Shown one piece after another: positions 47,422 through 59,046 of a stretch of DNA of 64,000 nucleotides (position 1 is its first letter; each line of letters begins with the position of its first letter). Both the position numbers and the translations under genes were made by a program. The stretch is from Verrucomicrobiaceae bacterium (GTDB lineage: Bacteria > Verrucomicrobiota > Verrucomicrobiia > Verrucomicrobiales > Verrucomicrobiaceae). The notes beneath the pieces are model-generated. The model ran no database searches. It was not told where the DNA came from and saw nothing but the letters and a program-made list of their open reading frames with translations. The stretch is taken from contig JAIYDW010000245.1 in the NCBI GenBank assembly GCA_027487315.1, forward strand, positions 90,955 to 154,954, read 5' to 3'.

Positions 47422-48066
47422 TTGATCCGACTCCAAAACATCTCCTGGAAAGCCGGCGCCTTCGCCCTCGAAAACGTCTCCTTCGATGTCCCCGCCGCCT
47501 CCTACGCCGTCCTCATGGGCCGCACCGGCACCGGCAAAACCTCCCTCGTCGAAATCATCTGCGGCCTACGCTCCCCTCACCACGGCCAAGTCTGGCTCAA
47601 CAACCGCGACGTCACCCGCATCCCCCCCGGCCAACGCGGCCTCGGCTTCGTCCCCCAGGACGGCGCCCTCTTCCCCACCATGACCGTTGCCGACCAAATC
47701 GGCTTCGCCCTCCGCATCCAAAAAGCCCCACCCAACACCATCAACGCCACCGTCCAGGAACTCGCCTCCGAAATGGCCATCACCCACCTCCTCGACCGCA
47801 AACCCACCGGCCTCTCCGGTGGCGAAAAACAACGCGTCGCCCTCGCCCGCGCCCTCGCTGCCAAACCCGCTGTCCTCCTCCTCGACGAACCCCTCGCCGC
47901 GGTCGACGAAGACACCCAGAGCGACCTCATCCAACTCCTCAAACGCACCCAGCAACAGCACCAAATCACCGTCCTCCACGTCACCCACTCCCGCCGTGAA
48001 ACCGAAGCCCTAGCCACCCTCCGCCTCCGCCTAGAAAACCACGCCGTCCACATCGACTCCCCCTGA
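47422..48066 (+). CDS. modC: Molybdate-type ABC transporter ATP-binding protein
   Basis: MGRTGTGKTSL; LSGGEKQRVALARAL; VLLLDEPLAAVD. TTG start. Confidence 0.85.
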   Translation: MIRLQNISWKAGAFALENVSFDVPAASYAVLMGRTGTGKTSLVEIICGLRSPHHGQVWLNNRDVTRIPPGQRGLGFVPQDGALFPTMTVADQIGFALRIQKAPPNTINATVQELASEMAITHLLDRKPTGLSGGEKQRVALARALAAKPAVLLLDEPLAAVDEDTQSDLIQLLKRTQQQHQITVLHVTHSRRETEALATLRLRLENHAVHIDSP

Positions 48067-48096
48067 CCACTCACGACTTACCACTCACACCTCCCC

Positions 48097-48840
48097 ATGC
48101 CCCTCCCCGACCTCACCCCAGATGACCGCTCCCGCTACGAGTGGCAAATGTGGGTCCCCGGTGTCGGCGAAGAAGGCCAGCGCAAACTCAAAGCCTCCAC
48201 GGTCCTCATCTCCCGCGTCGGCGGCCTCGGCGGTCTCGTCGCCCTCGAACTCGCCGCCGCCGGTGTCGGTCGCCTCATCCTCGCCCACGGCGGCACCCTG
48301 AAACCCGCCGACCTCAACCGCCAACTCCTCCAAACCACCGACCACATCGGCCAGCCCCGCATCGACTCCATCCTCCGCCGCCTCCGCGATCTCAACCCCA
48401 CCCTTATCCTCGAAGGCCACCCCTCCAACATCACCCCCGACCTCGCCGAAGCCCTCGTCCCTCAGGCCGACATCATCGTCGACGCCGCCCCCCTCTTCCA
48501 GGAGCGCCTCACCCTCAACGACGCCGCCATGCGCCATCGCAAACCCATGGTCGAATGCGCCATGCACAACCTCGAAGCCAGCGTCACCACCTTCATCCCC
48601 GGCCGCACCGGCTGCCTCCGCTGCTACGTCCCCGAAGTCCCCGCCTCCTGGACCCGCCAATTCCCCGTCTTCGGCGCCGTCTCAGGCACCGCCGCCTGCC
48701 TCGGCGCCATGGAAGTCATCAAACTCATCACCGGCATCGGCGAACCCCTCGCCGGTCACCTCCTGACCATCGACCACTCAACAGCCCGCAGCCGCTCCAT
48801 CAAACTCCCCCATCGTCCCGACTGCCCGTCCTGTTCTTAA
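48097..48840 (+). CDS. ThiF/MoeB/HesA family protein with atypical nucleotide-site sequence
   Basis: RVGGLGGLVALELAAAGVGRLILAHGGTLKPADLNRQLLQ; CLRC and CPSC zinc-type pairs. Confidence 0.8.
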   Translation: MPLPDLTPDDRSRYEWQMWVPGVGEEGQRKLKASTVLISRVGGLGGLVALELAAAGVGRLILAHGGTLKPADLNRQLLQTTDHIGQPRIDSILRRLRDLNPTLILEGHPSNITPDLAEALVPQADIIVDAAPLFQERLTLNDAAMRHRKPMVECAMHNLEASVTTFIPGRTGCLRCYVPEVPASWTRQFPVFGAVSGTAACLGAMEVIKLITGIGEPLAGHLLTIDHSTARSRSIKLPHRPDCPSCS

Positions 48841-48844
48841 GTCT

Positions 48845-51800
48845 TTAATGAGCCGGTGAACCATCAGCAACCGCAGGCGGCGCCACTTTCTTCCCGCCTC
48901 GCTCGATGATCTTCTGCACGAACACATAACAGACCGGGATCAAAAACAATCCAATCACGGTCGCAATCGTCATCCCATACACCACCCCGGTTCCCATCGT
49001 GCTCCTCGAAGCCGCCCCGGAACCCGTCGCCAGCATCAAGGGCACGCAACCCAAAATGAACGCAAACGATGTCATCAAAATCGGCCTCAACCGCAGCCTC
49101 GCCCCCTCAATCGCCGCGTCCAAAATCGGCACACCTTCATCCCGTTTCATCTTCGCAAACTCCACAATCAAAATCGCATTCTTCGCCGACAATCCAATCA
49201 ACATGATCAGCCCGATCTGCGCATACACATTCAAATCAAAGTGCCGCAAAAACATCCCCACCATCAATCCTAATATCACCGTCGGTGTCGCCAGCAACAC
49301 CGCAAACGGCAGTCCCCAACTCTCATACTGCGCCGCCAGCAACAAGAACACAAAAAGCACCGCCGCACCAAAAACCACCGCCGCTTGCCCTTCCGATTTC
49401 TTCTCCTGCAGTGTCAGACCCGACCACTCGTAACCCACCTCACTCGGCATCGTCTTCATCACCTCCTCGATCGCCTTGATCGCCTCTCCCGAACTGTAAC
49501 CTGGAGCGGGTGCCCCCATGATCTCCGCCGAGTTGTACAAATTGAAGCGACTCACAAAATTCGGTCCCGACATCTTACTAACCTTCACCAGCGTGTTCAA
49601 CGGCACCATCTGCCCACCGCTGTTCCTAACATAAAAATCGCCCAGCTTCTCCGGCTGATTGGAAAACTCCGGCTCCGCTTGCAGGAACACCTTGTACACC
49701 TTCCCAAACCGCACGAAATCATTCACATACATGCCGCTCAAATACGCCTGCAACGTTTGGAAAATACTGTCCACCGGCACCCCCAGCGTCCGCGCTTTTT
49801 CCCGATCCAACTCCACACTCACCTGAGGTGTCGCTGGGTTAAACGTCGTATTGATCCCGGCCAACTCAGGCCGCTTCGACACCTCCATTTGCAACTGCTT
49901 GATATAAACCGCCAATTGATCCACCGACCCACCCGAACGATCCTGCAATTGCATCGTGAAACCCGACACGTTGCCATAACCCGGCAGCGGCGGCGGGCCA
50001 AATGCCATCACCCGCGCCCCGGGGATCGCCGCAAACTTCTTGTTCCACCCCTGCGCAATCGCCTTGGCATGCAATGCCGGATCCTTCCGCTCCTCCCAAG
50101 GGTCCAGACCCACAAACATCATGGCCGAATTGGGAAAGTTCAGCGTGTTCAGAATATTCAACCCCGCCAGCCCCAAGCCCGACCTCACGCCTTCCGTGCT
50201 CAACACAATCCCTTCCACTTGCTTGAGGATCTCATCAGAGCGCTGCAAAGACGCCCCCTCGGGAAGCTGCACCGCCACAAACAAGAACCCCTTGTCCTCG
50301 TCCGGAATAAACCCACCGGGCACATGCTTGCCCAACACAAAAATCCCACCCATCACCACCACCAGCAACAGCATCGAAAAGGTCGCCTTCCGCACCATCC
50401 CAGCCACGATCCGCCCATAGCGCTCCGTCACCCAGTCAAACATCCGGTTGAACAGCTTGAAGAATGCCGCAATCGGCCCCCGTCCAGGTGTCGGCTTCTT
50501 CAACAGCAACGCCGACAGCGCCGGACTCAGCGTCAACGCGTTGATCACTGAGAATACCACCGCCACCGCAATCGTCAGCGCAAATTGACTGTACAACTGC
50601 CCCGTCACCCCGCCCATGAACGCCACCGGCACAAACACTGCGCACAACACCAAACCAATCGCCACCACCGGCCCCGACACTTCCTTCATCGCTTGTCGCG
50701 TCGCCTCCACCGGACTCATCCCATGCTCAATGTGATGCTGCACCGCCTCGACCACCACAATCGCGTCATCCACCACAATCCCAATCGCCAACACCAGCCC
50801 AAACATCGTCAGCACGTTGATGCTAAAACCGAGTGCCGGGAACAAGATGAATGCCCCCAGCAAAGAGACCGGCACCGTGCACATCGGGATGATGGTCGCC
50901 CGGAAACTCTGCAAAAACACATAAACCACCAGCAGCACCAGCAGCACCGCCTCAAACAACGTGTGCACAATCTCCTCCATCGACGCCTTGATCGGCAGTG
51001 TCGAATCAAGAGTCACCTCATACTCCATGTCGGCCGGAAACCGCGTCTTCGCCTCTTCCAAAATCTTCCTCACATTCCCTGCCGTCTCGATCGCATTCGC
51101 CCCCGGCGCCAGATAAATCCCAATCGCGCCCGCTGGCGTCTTGTTCAGTCTCGCCCGCAAATCATAAGTCTGCGCCCCAAGCTCAACCCGCGCCACATCC
51201 TTGATCTTCACCTGCGAACCATCCGCATTCGAACGAACAATGATCTCTTCAAACTCCTTCGGATCCTTCAGCAATCCCTGCGCACGCACGTTGAACTGCA
51301 TCTCCTGCCCTGCCGGCGCCGGCTCCGCCCCTACCCGACCCGCAGGCGATTGCGCATTCTGCTCCCGAATCGCATTGGCAATGTCCTGGGGAGTCACCCC
51401 CAAAACCATCAACTTGTCTGGCCTCAACCACACTCGCATCGCGTAGTCCTGAGCCGTGAAATTCTTCACGTCCCCCACCCCTTTCACCCGCTTGATCCCA
51501 TCCACCAAATTGATGTCGCAGTAGTTGCCCAGAAAGGTGGCATCGTAAGTTCCCTTGGGCGAATTCAACCCGATCACCATCAAAATGTCCGGACTGGATC
51601 GATTGACAATCACCCCCTCTTTCTTGACCGCCTCCGGCAACTGCGCTTCCGCCTGCCCCACGCGATTCTGCGCATTGACCTGCATGATGTCCACATCCGT
51701 CCCGACATCGAAATACATGTTCAATGTCATCTTGCCATCGTTGGCATTGAACGACTGCATGTAGAGCAGCTTGTCCACTCCATTGACCTTGGATTCGATC

Positions 51801-51991
51801 GGCGTCGCCACCGATTCCATCACCGCCTCAGCTGCCGCACCCCGATACGTCGTGGTCGCCTGAATCATCGTCGGACTGACCGGCGGATACTCCGCAATCG
51901 GCAGCCGAGCCAGCGATATCAAACCGACAATCACCGTCAGGATGGCAATGACCATCGCAACAATTGGGCGACGAATAAAGAAGTCAGCCAT
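48845..51991 (-). CDS. RND efflux transporter permease (HAE1/AcrB-like)
   Basis: [68 protein letters not shown]. Confidence 0.9.
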   Translation of the reverse strand: MADFFIRRPIVAMVIAILTVIVGLISLARLPIAEYPPVSPTMIQATTTYRGAAAEAVMESVATPIESKVNGVDKLLYMQSFNANDGKMTLNMYFDVGTDVDIMQVNAQNRVGQAEAQLPEAVKKEGVIVNRSSPDILMVIGLNSPKGTYDATFLGNYCDINLVDGIKRVKGVGDVKNFTAQDYAMRVWLRPDKLMVLGVTPQDIANAIREQNAQSPAGRVGAEPAPAGQEMQFNVRAQGLLKDPKEFEEIIVRSNADGSQVKIKDVARVELGAQTYDLRARLNKTPAGAIGIYLAPGANAIETAGNVRKILEEAKTRFPADMEYEVTLDSTLPIKASMEEIVHTLFEAVLLVLLVVYVFLQSFRATIIPMCTVPVSLLGAFILFPALGFSINVLTMFGLVLAIGIVVDDAIVVVEAVQHHIEHGMSPVEATRQAMKEVSGPVVAIGLVLCAVFVPVAFMGGVTGQLYSQFALTIAVAVVFSVINALTLSPALSALLLKKPTPGRGPIAAFFKLFNRMFDWVTERYGRIVAGMVRKATFSMLLLVVVMGGIFVLGKHVPGGFIPDEDKGFLFVAVQLPEGASLQRSDEILKQVEGIVLSTEGVRSGLGLAGLNILNTLNFPNSAMMFVGLDPWEERKDPALHAKAIAQGWNKKFAAIPGARVMAFGPPPLPGYGNVSGFTMQLQDRSGGSVDQLAVYIKQLQMEVSKRPELAGINTTFNPATPQVSVELDREKARTLGVPVDSIFQTLQAYLSGMYVNDFVRFGKVYKVFLQAEPEFSNQPEKLGDFYVRNSGGQMVPLNTLVKVSKMSGPNFVSRFNLYNSAEIMGAPAPGYSSGEAIKAIEEVMKTMPSEVGYEWSGLTLQEKKSEGQAAVVFGAAVLFVFLLLAAQYESWGLPFAVLLATPTVILGLMVGMFLRHFDLNVYAQIGLIMLIGLSAKNAILIVEFAKMKRDEGVPILDAAIEGARLRLRPILMTSFAFILGCVPLMLATGSGAASRSTMGTGVVYGMTIATVIGLFLIPVCYVFVQKIIERGGKKVAPPAVADGSPAH

Positions 51992-51996
51992 AGTCG

Positions 51997-53208
51997 TTAT
52001 TCCTTACCCTTCTTGGTTTCGTCTTTCGCTTCCTGCGCCTTTGCTGCATTCGCGGCAGCCGCCGCTGCCATCCCCTCCGCTGTCATCGCCTGCACCGGCG
52101 CTCCCTCACGCAACTTCTGCAATCCCTCGACCACGATTCGCTCCCCGACCTCCAGCCCTTTCAAGACGATCACATTCGAACCATAGCGTTTCGCCGCCAC
52201 TTCCACCGGTCTCTGACTGCCCTTCCCTTCCGCACTGACAACCCACACAAAACTCTTCCCCTGAAGTTCCACCAGGGCACGCTCAGGAATCAAAATGTGT
52301 TCCTCCTCGCTCGGCAGACTCACCTGAACCCGCGCAAACATCCCCGGACGCAAGGCCCTGCGGGAATTCGGAAACTCGGCTCGCACCCGAATCGTCGCTG
52401 TCGTGATGTCCACCACGCGATCCACAAAAACCCACTTGCCCGCGTCCGGATGCTTTGATCCATCGGCAAGAATCAAATGCGCTGGCAGTTCACCCAATTT
52501 GCGTCCCGCCTCACTCGCCATCCTCTCAGCATTCAAGTAGTCCACTTCACTGATGGAACAGTAAAACCAAATCGGATCGACCTGCGAGATCGTCGCCAAC
52601 AGGGTGGGCTCTCCTTTCCCGACCAGACTCCCCACCGAAACCGACTTCGCCCCAATCCGTCCCGACAACGGTGCCCTCACCTCGCAATACCCCAGATCCA
52701 ATTCCGCCGACTTCACCTTCGCCTCTGCCGAAGCCACATTCGCAGCGTTCGCTTCCTCGGTCGAAAGCGCCGCATCCAACTCCCGCTTAGGTGCTGCATT
52801 CTGCTCCACGAGCACCTTGAGCCTCGGCACATCAATCTTGCTCTTGCTCAACCCTGCTTGCGCCTGCGCCAAAGCTCCCTTGGCCGCCGCCAACTGCTCC
52901 TCATATGGCTTCTTATCCAATTCAAACAGTAGGTCACCCGCTTTGACTTCACTACCTTCCTCAAACAAAATCTTGTCCAAAAAAGATTCCACACGGGCTC
53001 TCACTTCAACATTCTGCGGTGAGTCCAATTTCCCAATGAACGTGGTTGAGCGTTCCACCTTCGATTTGGAAACCTCCTGAACTTGCACCACTGGTGGCGG
53101 GGGCACAGGGACTGTCGGTTTCTCGCAGTGGCTTAATAAAACCCCTGCCAGCAATCCAATTGCCCATTTTGTCGGCAGCTCAAACCTGTTCTTTTGGTTC
53201 CCGTTCAT
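51997..53208 (-). CDS. RND efflux membrane fusion protein (AcrA-like)
   Basis: [46 protein letters not shown]. Confidence 0.88.
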   Translation of the reverse strand: MNGNQKNRFELPTKWAIGLLAGVLLSHCEKPTVPVPPPPVVQVQEVSKSKVERSTTFIGKLDSPQNVEVRARVESFLDKILFEEGSEVKAGDLLFELDKKPYEEQLAAAKGALAQAQAGLSKSKIDVPRLKVLVEQNAAPKRELDAALSTEEANAANVASAEAKVKSAELDLGYCEVRAPLSGRIGAKSVSVGSLVGKGEPTLLATISQVDPIWFYCSISEVDYLNAERMASEAGRKLGELPAHLILADGSKHPDAGKWVFVDRVVDITTATIRVRAEFPNSRRALRPGMFARVQVSLPSEEEHILIPERALVELQGKSFVWVVSAEGKGSQRPVEVAAKRYGSNVIVLKGLEVGERIVVEGLQKLREGAPVQAMTAEGMAAAAAANAAKAQEAKDETKKGKE

Positions 53209-53281
53209 AAGACCCTCCCTTGTCCCATGTTCCCGCCCCATCGTCAATTCCTTAGACACCAGAAAAAACAGGACGGCCCGA

Positions 53282-56098
53282 TCAACCCGTGGTTCTCAAC
53301 CCCGACGCCAACGCATTGATCGATACCAGCAAATCCGGAATCATCCCTTCTGCGCCCACCGCATCGCCCTCCGCCACCTTCGCTCGCCATACCTTCAGCA
53401 ACTCGATCTGCTGCCGATGCAAGACATGCAATGGTTGCTCCCGCAACGCCAACGTGAACGCCAACCTCGGACGCCTCTCCGCGAACGGACGTTTGAACAA
53501 ATGATTCACCATCTCCTGCGTCAGCGCCAACTCCGCCAAGATCTGTGCCAAAAACCGATCCCTCACCGCCACATCCGGCACCAAACTCGAGTACTCCCGG
53601 ATCCAATCCAAGTTCACACTCACCAACGAACTCTCAATGTTCGTCATCACATACCGCAAAAACGGATCCTTCTTCATGTTCCCCTCCACCAGCGCCCATC
53701 CCTCGGAGTCCTCCGTCATCAGCCGCTTCAAAGCCGAACCCGCCCCATACCACCCCGGCAGATAAAACCGACTCTGCGTCCAGGAGAACACCCACGGAAT
53801 CGCCCGCAAATCCTCCAACGACGGCTGCCCCGTCCGCCGCGCCGGCCGCGACCCAATCCGCGAATTCTCCAACGCATCAATCGGCGTCGCATTCCGGTAA
53901 AACGTCATGAACCCCTCCGCGTGCAACAAGGCCCGATACGTCTCCGTGCTCCACCCCGCCAACTTCTCCACCACCGCTCCCATCGACTCAACCTGCCCTT
54001 GTCCCGACCGATGCCTCGCCGTCGTCGAGGCCGCCGACGCCATCAAAACCTCCACGTTGTAAACCGCCGAATTCATGTGCGCATACTTCTGCGCAATCGT
54101 CTCCCCCTGCTCCGTCATCCGCAAAAAGCCTCCCAATGCCCCTTGCGGCATCGCATCCATAAACCAATGCGTCGGCCCCGCCCCACGCCCCACGGTCCCA
54201 CCGCGACCATGGAAAAACACGGCGTTAACCCCCAACTTCGCCGTCGCCTCGCTCAACTCCCGTTGCGCCCGGTGAATCGCCCACTGACTCGCCAAAATCC
54301 CGCAATCCTTGTTCGAGTCCGAATAGCCCACCATCATCTGAAAACTCGGCGCTTCCTGACCTGCCATGCTGCGGACCGTCACCGGATGCTTCAAAAACGC
54401 CTCCGTAATCCCAGGCCCAGCTTCCAAATCCCCCATCGTCTCAAACAACGGCGTCACCGGCATCGAACAACACAACCCGCCATCCTTCCAATCCGCCAGC
54501 CCCGCCTCACGCGCCAGCACATACACCGTCAGCAAATCCTCCACATTGCGTGTCATCGACACAATCAACGACCCCAACGCCGCCAACCCATACTGATCCC
54601 GATGCTCCACCAACACTCGGTAACAAGCCAGCACCGTGTCCGCCTCCGGTCCCGCCGATAGCCCAGGCGCCAAGAACGGCCTCGGCGATTTCAATTCCTC
54701 TTCCAGCAATGCCCGCTTCTTCTCAAGCGGCCACGTCGCAAAACTCGCCCCATCAGGCACTCCCGCCATCGCCAGCAACTGCGCCATCGCCTTCTCGTGA
54801 AACGCCGAATTCTGTCTCACATCCAACACCGCCGAATGAAAACCAAACGCATGGATCTGCCGCTTCAACGGCACAATCCATTGCTCCACCAAAGCCTCGC
54901 TCCCCACTTCACGCAGCGACTCCGCCAGCAACTCCACATCCGCTAACAACTCTTCCGGATGCCGATACCCCGCCGCCGATGTCGGATGCTCCGACGCCAC
55001 CACCAGTTTCGCCCGCATCAAAAACGCCACTTCGCGCCAGGGCTCTTCCCGGTTCCGCTCCCGAATGTAATCCACATCCACCCCCGGTGCCTCCTTCAAC
55101 TCCGCCACCAATCGCTCCTTCAGCTTCACCAACACCTCCGGCACCTTCTGAAACAACACGCTCAACGGCAAGTGATGCCCCAGCTTCTCCATCGCCCGCC
55201 TCTGCACCCTCAGCGCATTCTTCCGCAGGGACCTCAAAGACGCGCGCGTCACCTCATGCGTCACAAACGGATGCCCATCCCGGTCCCCGCCAATCCACGT
55301 CCCAAAGCGCACCAACGGTGGCAACTCATCCACCGCCTTCGGATCCAGCCCCGCGGCCTCCCACGCCTCCCGCAAATGCACATGCGCTCTCGCCAGCGCT
55401 TCCGGAAACACCTCCCGCAAATAGTGCATCGCATTCTGCAACTCCGCCTGAATCGATGGCCGCGTCACATGAATCTCTCCCGTCCGCCACAACGCCTCCA
55501 ACTCCACCTCAATCTGCCTCCCCAATCGCTCCTGTTCCCGATCCGTATACGCCGAGTTCTCATGGCGGTTCATCAGGCTGTAAAGTTCCCGATGCCGCTC
55601 CCCCACCGTCTCCCGCTTCGCTTCCGTCGGATGCGCCGTCAACACTGGCTCCACCCGCACCGACTTCAAAGCCTCCAACACTTCCTCCACCGCCAACCCC
55701 TGTGCCAGCATCTGCTTCAAATTGTCCGCCCACAGCCCCTTCTCCGCCTCCGGCCCCGACTCCTTTTCCCGCAACCGCCGCACCTGCGCCGCCGCACGCT
55801 CTTCCACGATGTTCAGCAACTGAAACGCGATCGAATACGCCTGTCCCAGCGCCCGCCCATTCACTCCTTCCGGCGCCACAATCTCATCATCACCCCAAGG
55901 CAACCGATCCGCCAACGCCCCCTCACCCAGACGCCTCAACGTCTTGCGATACGCGTCCATCAAATAACGCAGGTCAGCTTGCAGAAGATCAAAGCCCAAA
56001 TCCCGCAACGCGGCAGGTTGGAGCACGGCAGAAGAGTCAGTTTGTGGCATTCCAGGAAAGAAGGTTAGCATCTTTAATGCCGGACCTCCCACATTCAA
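53282..56098 (-). CDS. ppc: Phosphoenolpyruvate carboxylase
   Basis: VLTAHPTEAKRETV; FGTWIGGDRDGHPFVT; MVGYSDSNKDCG; FHGRGGTVGRG; C-terminal LVSINALASGLRTTG. Start may be an internal Met near 56050. Confidence 0.92.
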   Translation of the reverse strand: MNVGGPALKMLTFFPGMPQTDSSAVLQPAALRDLGFDLLQADLRYLMDAYRKTLRRLGEGALADRLPWGDDEIVAPEGVNGRALGQAYSIAFQLLNIVEERAAAQVRRLREKESGPEAEKGLWADNLKQMLAQGLAVEEVLEALKSVRVEPVLTAHPTEAKRETVGERHRELYSLMNRHENSAYTDREQERLGRQIEVELEALWRTGEIHVTRPSIQAELQNAMHYLREVFPEALARAHVHLREAWEAAGLDPKAVDELPPLVRFGTWIGGDRDGHPFVTHEVTRASLRSLRKNALRVQRRAMEKLGHHLPLSVLFQKVPEVLVKLKERLVAELKEAPGVDVDYIRERNREEPWREVAFLMRAKLVVASEHPTSAAGYRHPEELLADVELLAESLREVGSEALVEQWIVPLKRQIHAFGFHSAVLDVRQNSAFHEKAMAQLLAMAGVPDGASFATWPLEKKRALLEEELKSPRPFLAPGLSAGPEADTVLACYRVLVEHRDQYGLAALGSLIVSMTRNVEDLLTVYVLAREAGLADWKDGGLCCSMPVTPLFETMGDLEAGPGITEAFLKHPVTVRSMAGQEAPSFQMMVGYSDSNKDCGILASQWAIHRAQRELSEATAKLGVNAVFFHGRGGTVGRGAGPTHWFMDAMPQGALGGFLRMTEQGETIAQKYAHMNSAVYNVEVLMASAASTTARHRSGQGQVESMGAVVEKLAGWSTETYRALLHAEGFMTFYRNATPIDALENSRIGSRPARRTGQPSLEDLRAIPWVFSWTQSRFYLPGWYGAGSALKRLMTEDSEGWALVEGNMKKDPFLRYVMTNIESSLVSVNLDWIREYSSLVPDVAVRDRFLAQILAELALTQEMVNHLFKRPFAERRPRLAFTLALREQPLHVLHRQQIELLKVWRAKVAEGDAVGAEGMIPDLLVSINALASGLRTTG

Positions 56099-56130
56099 CC
56101 ACCTATCCCAACTCAGCCTCCTGAACGGCT

Positions 56131-56565
56131 CTAATACAGCAAATAAGCAATCTCACGATCCGATAACGCACTGGTATCTTCCAAGGCCAGCAACTCATCC
56201 AAATAATCCAAACTCTCCAACTGCGTCTCCACCTCAGGCACCAACGGCGCCTCCACCGCAGCGGCACTCGACTCCGGCTCAGCCACCGCCACGACCGGAA
56301 CCTCCACCGCCGACTCCTTCAACCCACTCACCGCAACCATCCCAAAAACCAACAGCACCGCCACACCAGCCACCAATCGGCCAACCGGCACCATCCCTGT
56401 CGTATCCGTCCACCACGCCTTCAACCCCACCCACCAACCACGCTCCTGCGGCGTCTGGCGCGCTTCCCTCACCACATTCTGCACAAAATTGGGCCGCACA
56501 TCCGCCTCCCGGCCTTTGCCGAGCAGCTTCCAAAGCGGATCTTGAGGTTCAAGTGGGTTCATCAC
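56131..56565 (-). CDS. Single-TM hypothetical protein
   Basis: 144 aa ORF with one TM (LVAGVAVLLVFGMVAVSGL). Confidence 0.5.
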   Translation of the reverse strand: MMNPLEPQDPLWKLLGKGREADVRPNFVQNVVREARQTPQERGWWVGLKAWWTDTTGMVPVGRLVAGVAVLLVFGMVAVSGLKESAVEVPVVAVAEPESSAAAVEAPLVPEVETQLESLDYLDELLALEDTSALSDREIAYLLY

Positions 56566-56621
56566 AAACAGTCAAACCCCCGAACCCATCGGAGGTTTCA
56601 CACAAAAACACTTTTTCTTTC

Positions 56622-57077
56622 TCAAACCAACCGCTTGCCCACCGCTGCCGATAGCAACCGATTGTCCGCCCGCCCCGCCGCCTTCTCCTGCAGCACCTTC
56701 ATCACCGCTCCCATTTCCTTCTTCGAAGTCGCTCCCACCTCGGCAATCACCGCATCCACCAGGGCCTCCAGATCTTCCGCACTCATCGCCGCCGGCAAAT
56801 ACCGCTCCAGCACCGCAATCTCCGCCTTCGCCGCCGCCACCGCCTCAGGCCGATCCGCCTTCTCTGCTCCCTCCACGCTGTCCTGCATCTTCTTCATCTC
56901 CTTCCGCACCACCGCAATCGCTTCCACATCATCAAGCTCTCCTTCAGCCCCCAACTTCTCAATCGCCGCATACTTCAGCGCCGACTTCAAATTGCGCACC
57001 ACATTCAGCGTCACCGTGTCCTTGGCGCGCATCGCGGTTTTCATGTCTTCGGTCAGTTGGGTCGAAAAAGTGCTCAT
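56622..57077 (-). CDS. GatB/YqeY domain protein
   Basis: LTEDMKTAMRAKDTVTLNVVRNLKSALK; AVLERYLPAAMSAEDLEALVDAVI; MGAVMKVLQEKAAGRADNRLLSAAV. Confidence 0.88.
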   Translation of the reverse strand: MSTFSTQLTEDMKTAMRAKDTVTLNVVRNLKSALKYAAIEKLGAEGELDDVEAIAVVRKEMKKMQDSVEGAEKADRPEAVAAAKAEIAVLERYLPAAMSAEDLEALVDAVIAEVGATSKKEMGAVMKVLQEKAAGRADNRLLSAAVGKRLV

Positions 57078-57197
57078 AAAGGTAAATTCCGCCCCTAGCT
57101 TGCCCATCCCCGCCCCCCTGTCCACCCCTTTGCCTCATTTTCCTCCACCCACCAAAAAAGCCCTCGCCCAACCCCCTCCAACCTCGCACCTTCACGA

Positions 57198-58238
57198 GTG
57201 CCCGACGACCTCAAGTCCCAAATCCGCCAGCGCGCCCTCTTCCTCGGGTTCGCCGACTGCCGCATCGCCCCTGCCGCCCCCGCCGCCCATCGCCACATCT
57301 TCGAAGAATGGGTCGCCGATGGCAAATACGGCGACATGGCCTGGATGGCCAAAAACCTCGACCGCCGCTCCGATCCCCGCCTCCTCGTTCCCGACGCCAA
57401 ATCCCTCATCGTCCTCGCCACCAATTACTGGCAGGGCCCCGCCCGCCCCGAACCCGACGACACCTATCGCATCGCCCGCTACGCCTGGAATGACGACTAC
57501 CACGACACCATCGAGAAGCGCCTCTGGCAGCTCGACGCCTTCCTCATCGAACTAGGCGGTCGCCAACGCCATTACGTCGACACTGGCCCCGTCCTCGAAC
57601 GTGATTTCGCCAACGAAGCCGGACTCGGCTGGAATGGCAAAAGCACCATGCAAATCCACCGCCAGCTCGGCACCTGGTTCTTCCTCGCCGAAATCATCAC
57701 CACCCTCGACCTCCCCCCCGACTCCCCCTCCCCAGACCACTGCGGCTCCTGCACCCGCTGCATCACCGCCTGCCCCACCCAGGCCATCACCGCCCCCCGT
57801 CGGATGGACGCCCGCCGCTGCCTCTCCTACCTCACCATCGAAAGCAAAGGCCCCATCCCCCTCGAGTTCCGCCGCGCCCTCGGTGGTCGCATCTACGGTT
57901 GCGACGACTGCCTCGACGCCTGTCCCTGGAACCGCTTTGCCCAGACCTCAAGCGACGCCACCTTCCAAGCCCGCACCACCATCTTTCAGCATCACCTCCG
58001 CGATTTCCTCGCCCTCGACGACCAGGCCTTCCGCTCCCTCTTCGCCAAAAGCCCCATCAAACGCATCAAACGCCCCGCCTTCCTCCGCAACGTCTGCGTC
58101 GCCCTCGGCAACACCGGCACCCCCGCCGACCTCCCCGCCCTCCAAATCGCCGCCACCGACCCCCATCCCCTCATCGCCGAACACGCCGCCTGGGCCATCG
58201 CTGAAATCAATTCCCGCTACGCCGAGAGCATCGGCTAA
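57198..58238 (+). CDS. queG: Epoxyqueuosine reductase
   Basis: HCGSCTRCITACPTQAI and CDDCLDACPWNRFAQ ferredoxin motifs; ERDFANEAGLGWNGKSTM. GTG start. Confidence 0.88.
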   Translation: MPDDLKSQIRQRALFLGFADCRIAPAAPAAHRHIFEEWVADGKYGDMAWMAKNLDRRSDPRLLVPDAKSLIVLATNYWQGPARPEPDDTYRIARYAWNDDYHDTIEKRLWQLDAFLIELGGRQRHYVDTGPVLERDFANEAGLGWNGKSTMQIHRQLGTWFFLAEIITTLDLPPDSPSPDHCGSCTRCITACPTQAITAPRRMDARRCLSYLTIESKGPIPLEFRRALGGRIYGCDDCLDACPWNRFAQTSSDATFQARTTIFQHHLRDFLALDDQAFRSLFAKSPIKRIKRPAFLRNVCVALGNTGTPADLPALQIAATDPHPLIAEHAAWAIAEINSRYAESIG

Positions 58239-58999
58239 TCATCGTCCCCGTCATTCATCCGCTGCAACCGCCGCACCAACTCCTTAATCCGGTGCGCCTT
58301 CCGCACATGATCAAACGCCACCTCAATCCCCGCGTTCGCTGACGACGAAAAATCCACGCTCCCCAGCCCCAGCAAACCCGTGATCCACCCTTCCCTCACA
58401 TCGATCGACCGGATATCCCGAATCCGCACCTCCTTCGAACTCCGCCCGATCAATCCCCACAGCACCTCCACCCGATCCTCCGTCACAAAATAATCCCGCG
58501 AGAACCTCGCAATCCCCACGCACAACACCACCGACGACGAGCAAAGAAATCCCAACGCAGCATACCGCAGCCCAAACGGCACCGCCAAAGCGCCCGACAC
58601 CGCCAGCAGCACCGCCAGAAAAAGCGCCTTCGAATAACTCAACCACGAAGGATTCCCGTGATACAAAATCCGCTCACCACTCGAGGTGTAAAGAAACCCA
58701 TCTTCCTCCTCCTGCTCCTCCCCTTCCTCATCCGTCACCTCATCATCATCAAATTCCTCACTCCGCACCCCATCCGCCCGAATCTCCACATACGAAGGCC
58801 GCCCAATCCGCGATCCACCGCTCGAACCTCCCACTCTCCCCTGAGTCAATTCCCCAACCGTGTGCGACCGCCCGCTCTCCACATCCTCACAAATCTCCCC
58901 CCGTCCCAGCGATCCCCTCTCCACCAGCACCGCCAAATCTTCCCGGCTCAACGTTTCCGTGAAGTCAGGATGTTCAGCAAGTCGATAGCGCGATGGCAT
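58235..58999 (-). CDS. Membrane protein with bacterial PH-like domain
   Basis: Two TM segments followed by YFVTEDRVEVLWGLIGRSSKEVRIRDIRSIDVREGWITGLLGLGSVDFSS. Confidence 0.65.
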   Translation of the reverse strand: MPSRYRLAEHPDFTETLSREDLAVLVERGSLGRGEICEDVESGRSHTVGELTQGRVGGSSGGSRIGRPSYVEIRADGVRSEEFDDDEVTDEEGEEQEEEDGFLYTSSGERILYHGNPSWLSYSKALFLAVLLAVSGALAVPFGLRYAALGFLCSSSVVLCVGIARFSRDYFVTEDRVEVLWGLIGRSSKEVRIRDIRSIDVREGWITGLLGLGSVDFSSSANAGIEVAFDHVRKAHRIKELVRRLQRMNDGDDD

Positions 59000-59046
59000 G
59001 CAGCAAAAATCCCCCTACTCTGACACCTCTGCAGGTCTTGGTCTAG

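Noticed and set aside
50585-52186. 533 aa plus-strand ORF opposite the RND permease
   Set aside because: R/H/P-rich antisense translation; the minus strand encodes a clear AcrB-like protein.
53417-56124. 414 aa and 524 aa plus-strand ORFs opposite ppc
   Set aside because: R/P/Q/H-rich or P/S/A-rich low-complexity antisense ORFs; the minus strand carries all PEP carboxylase motifs.
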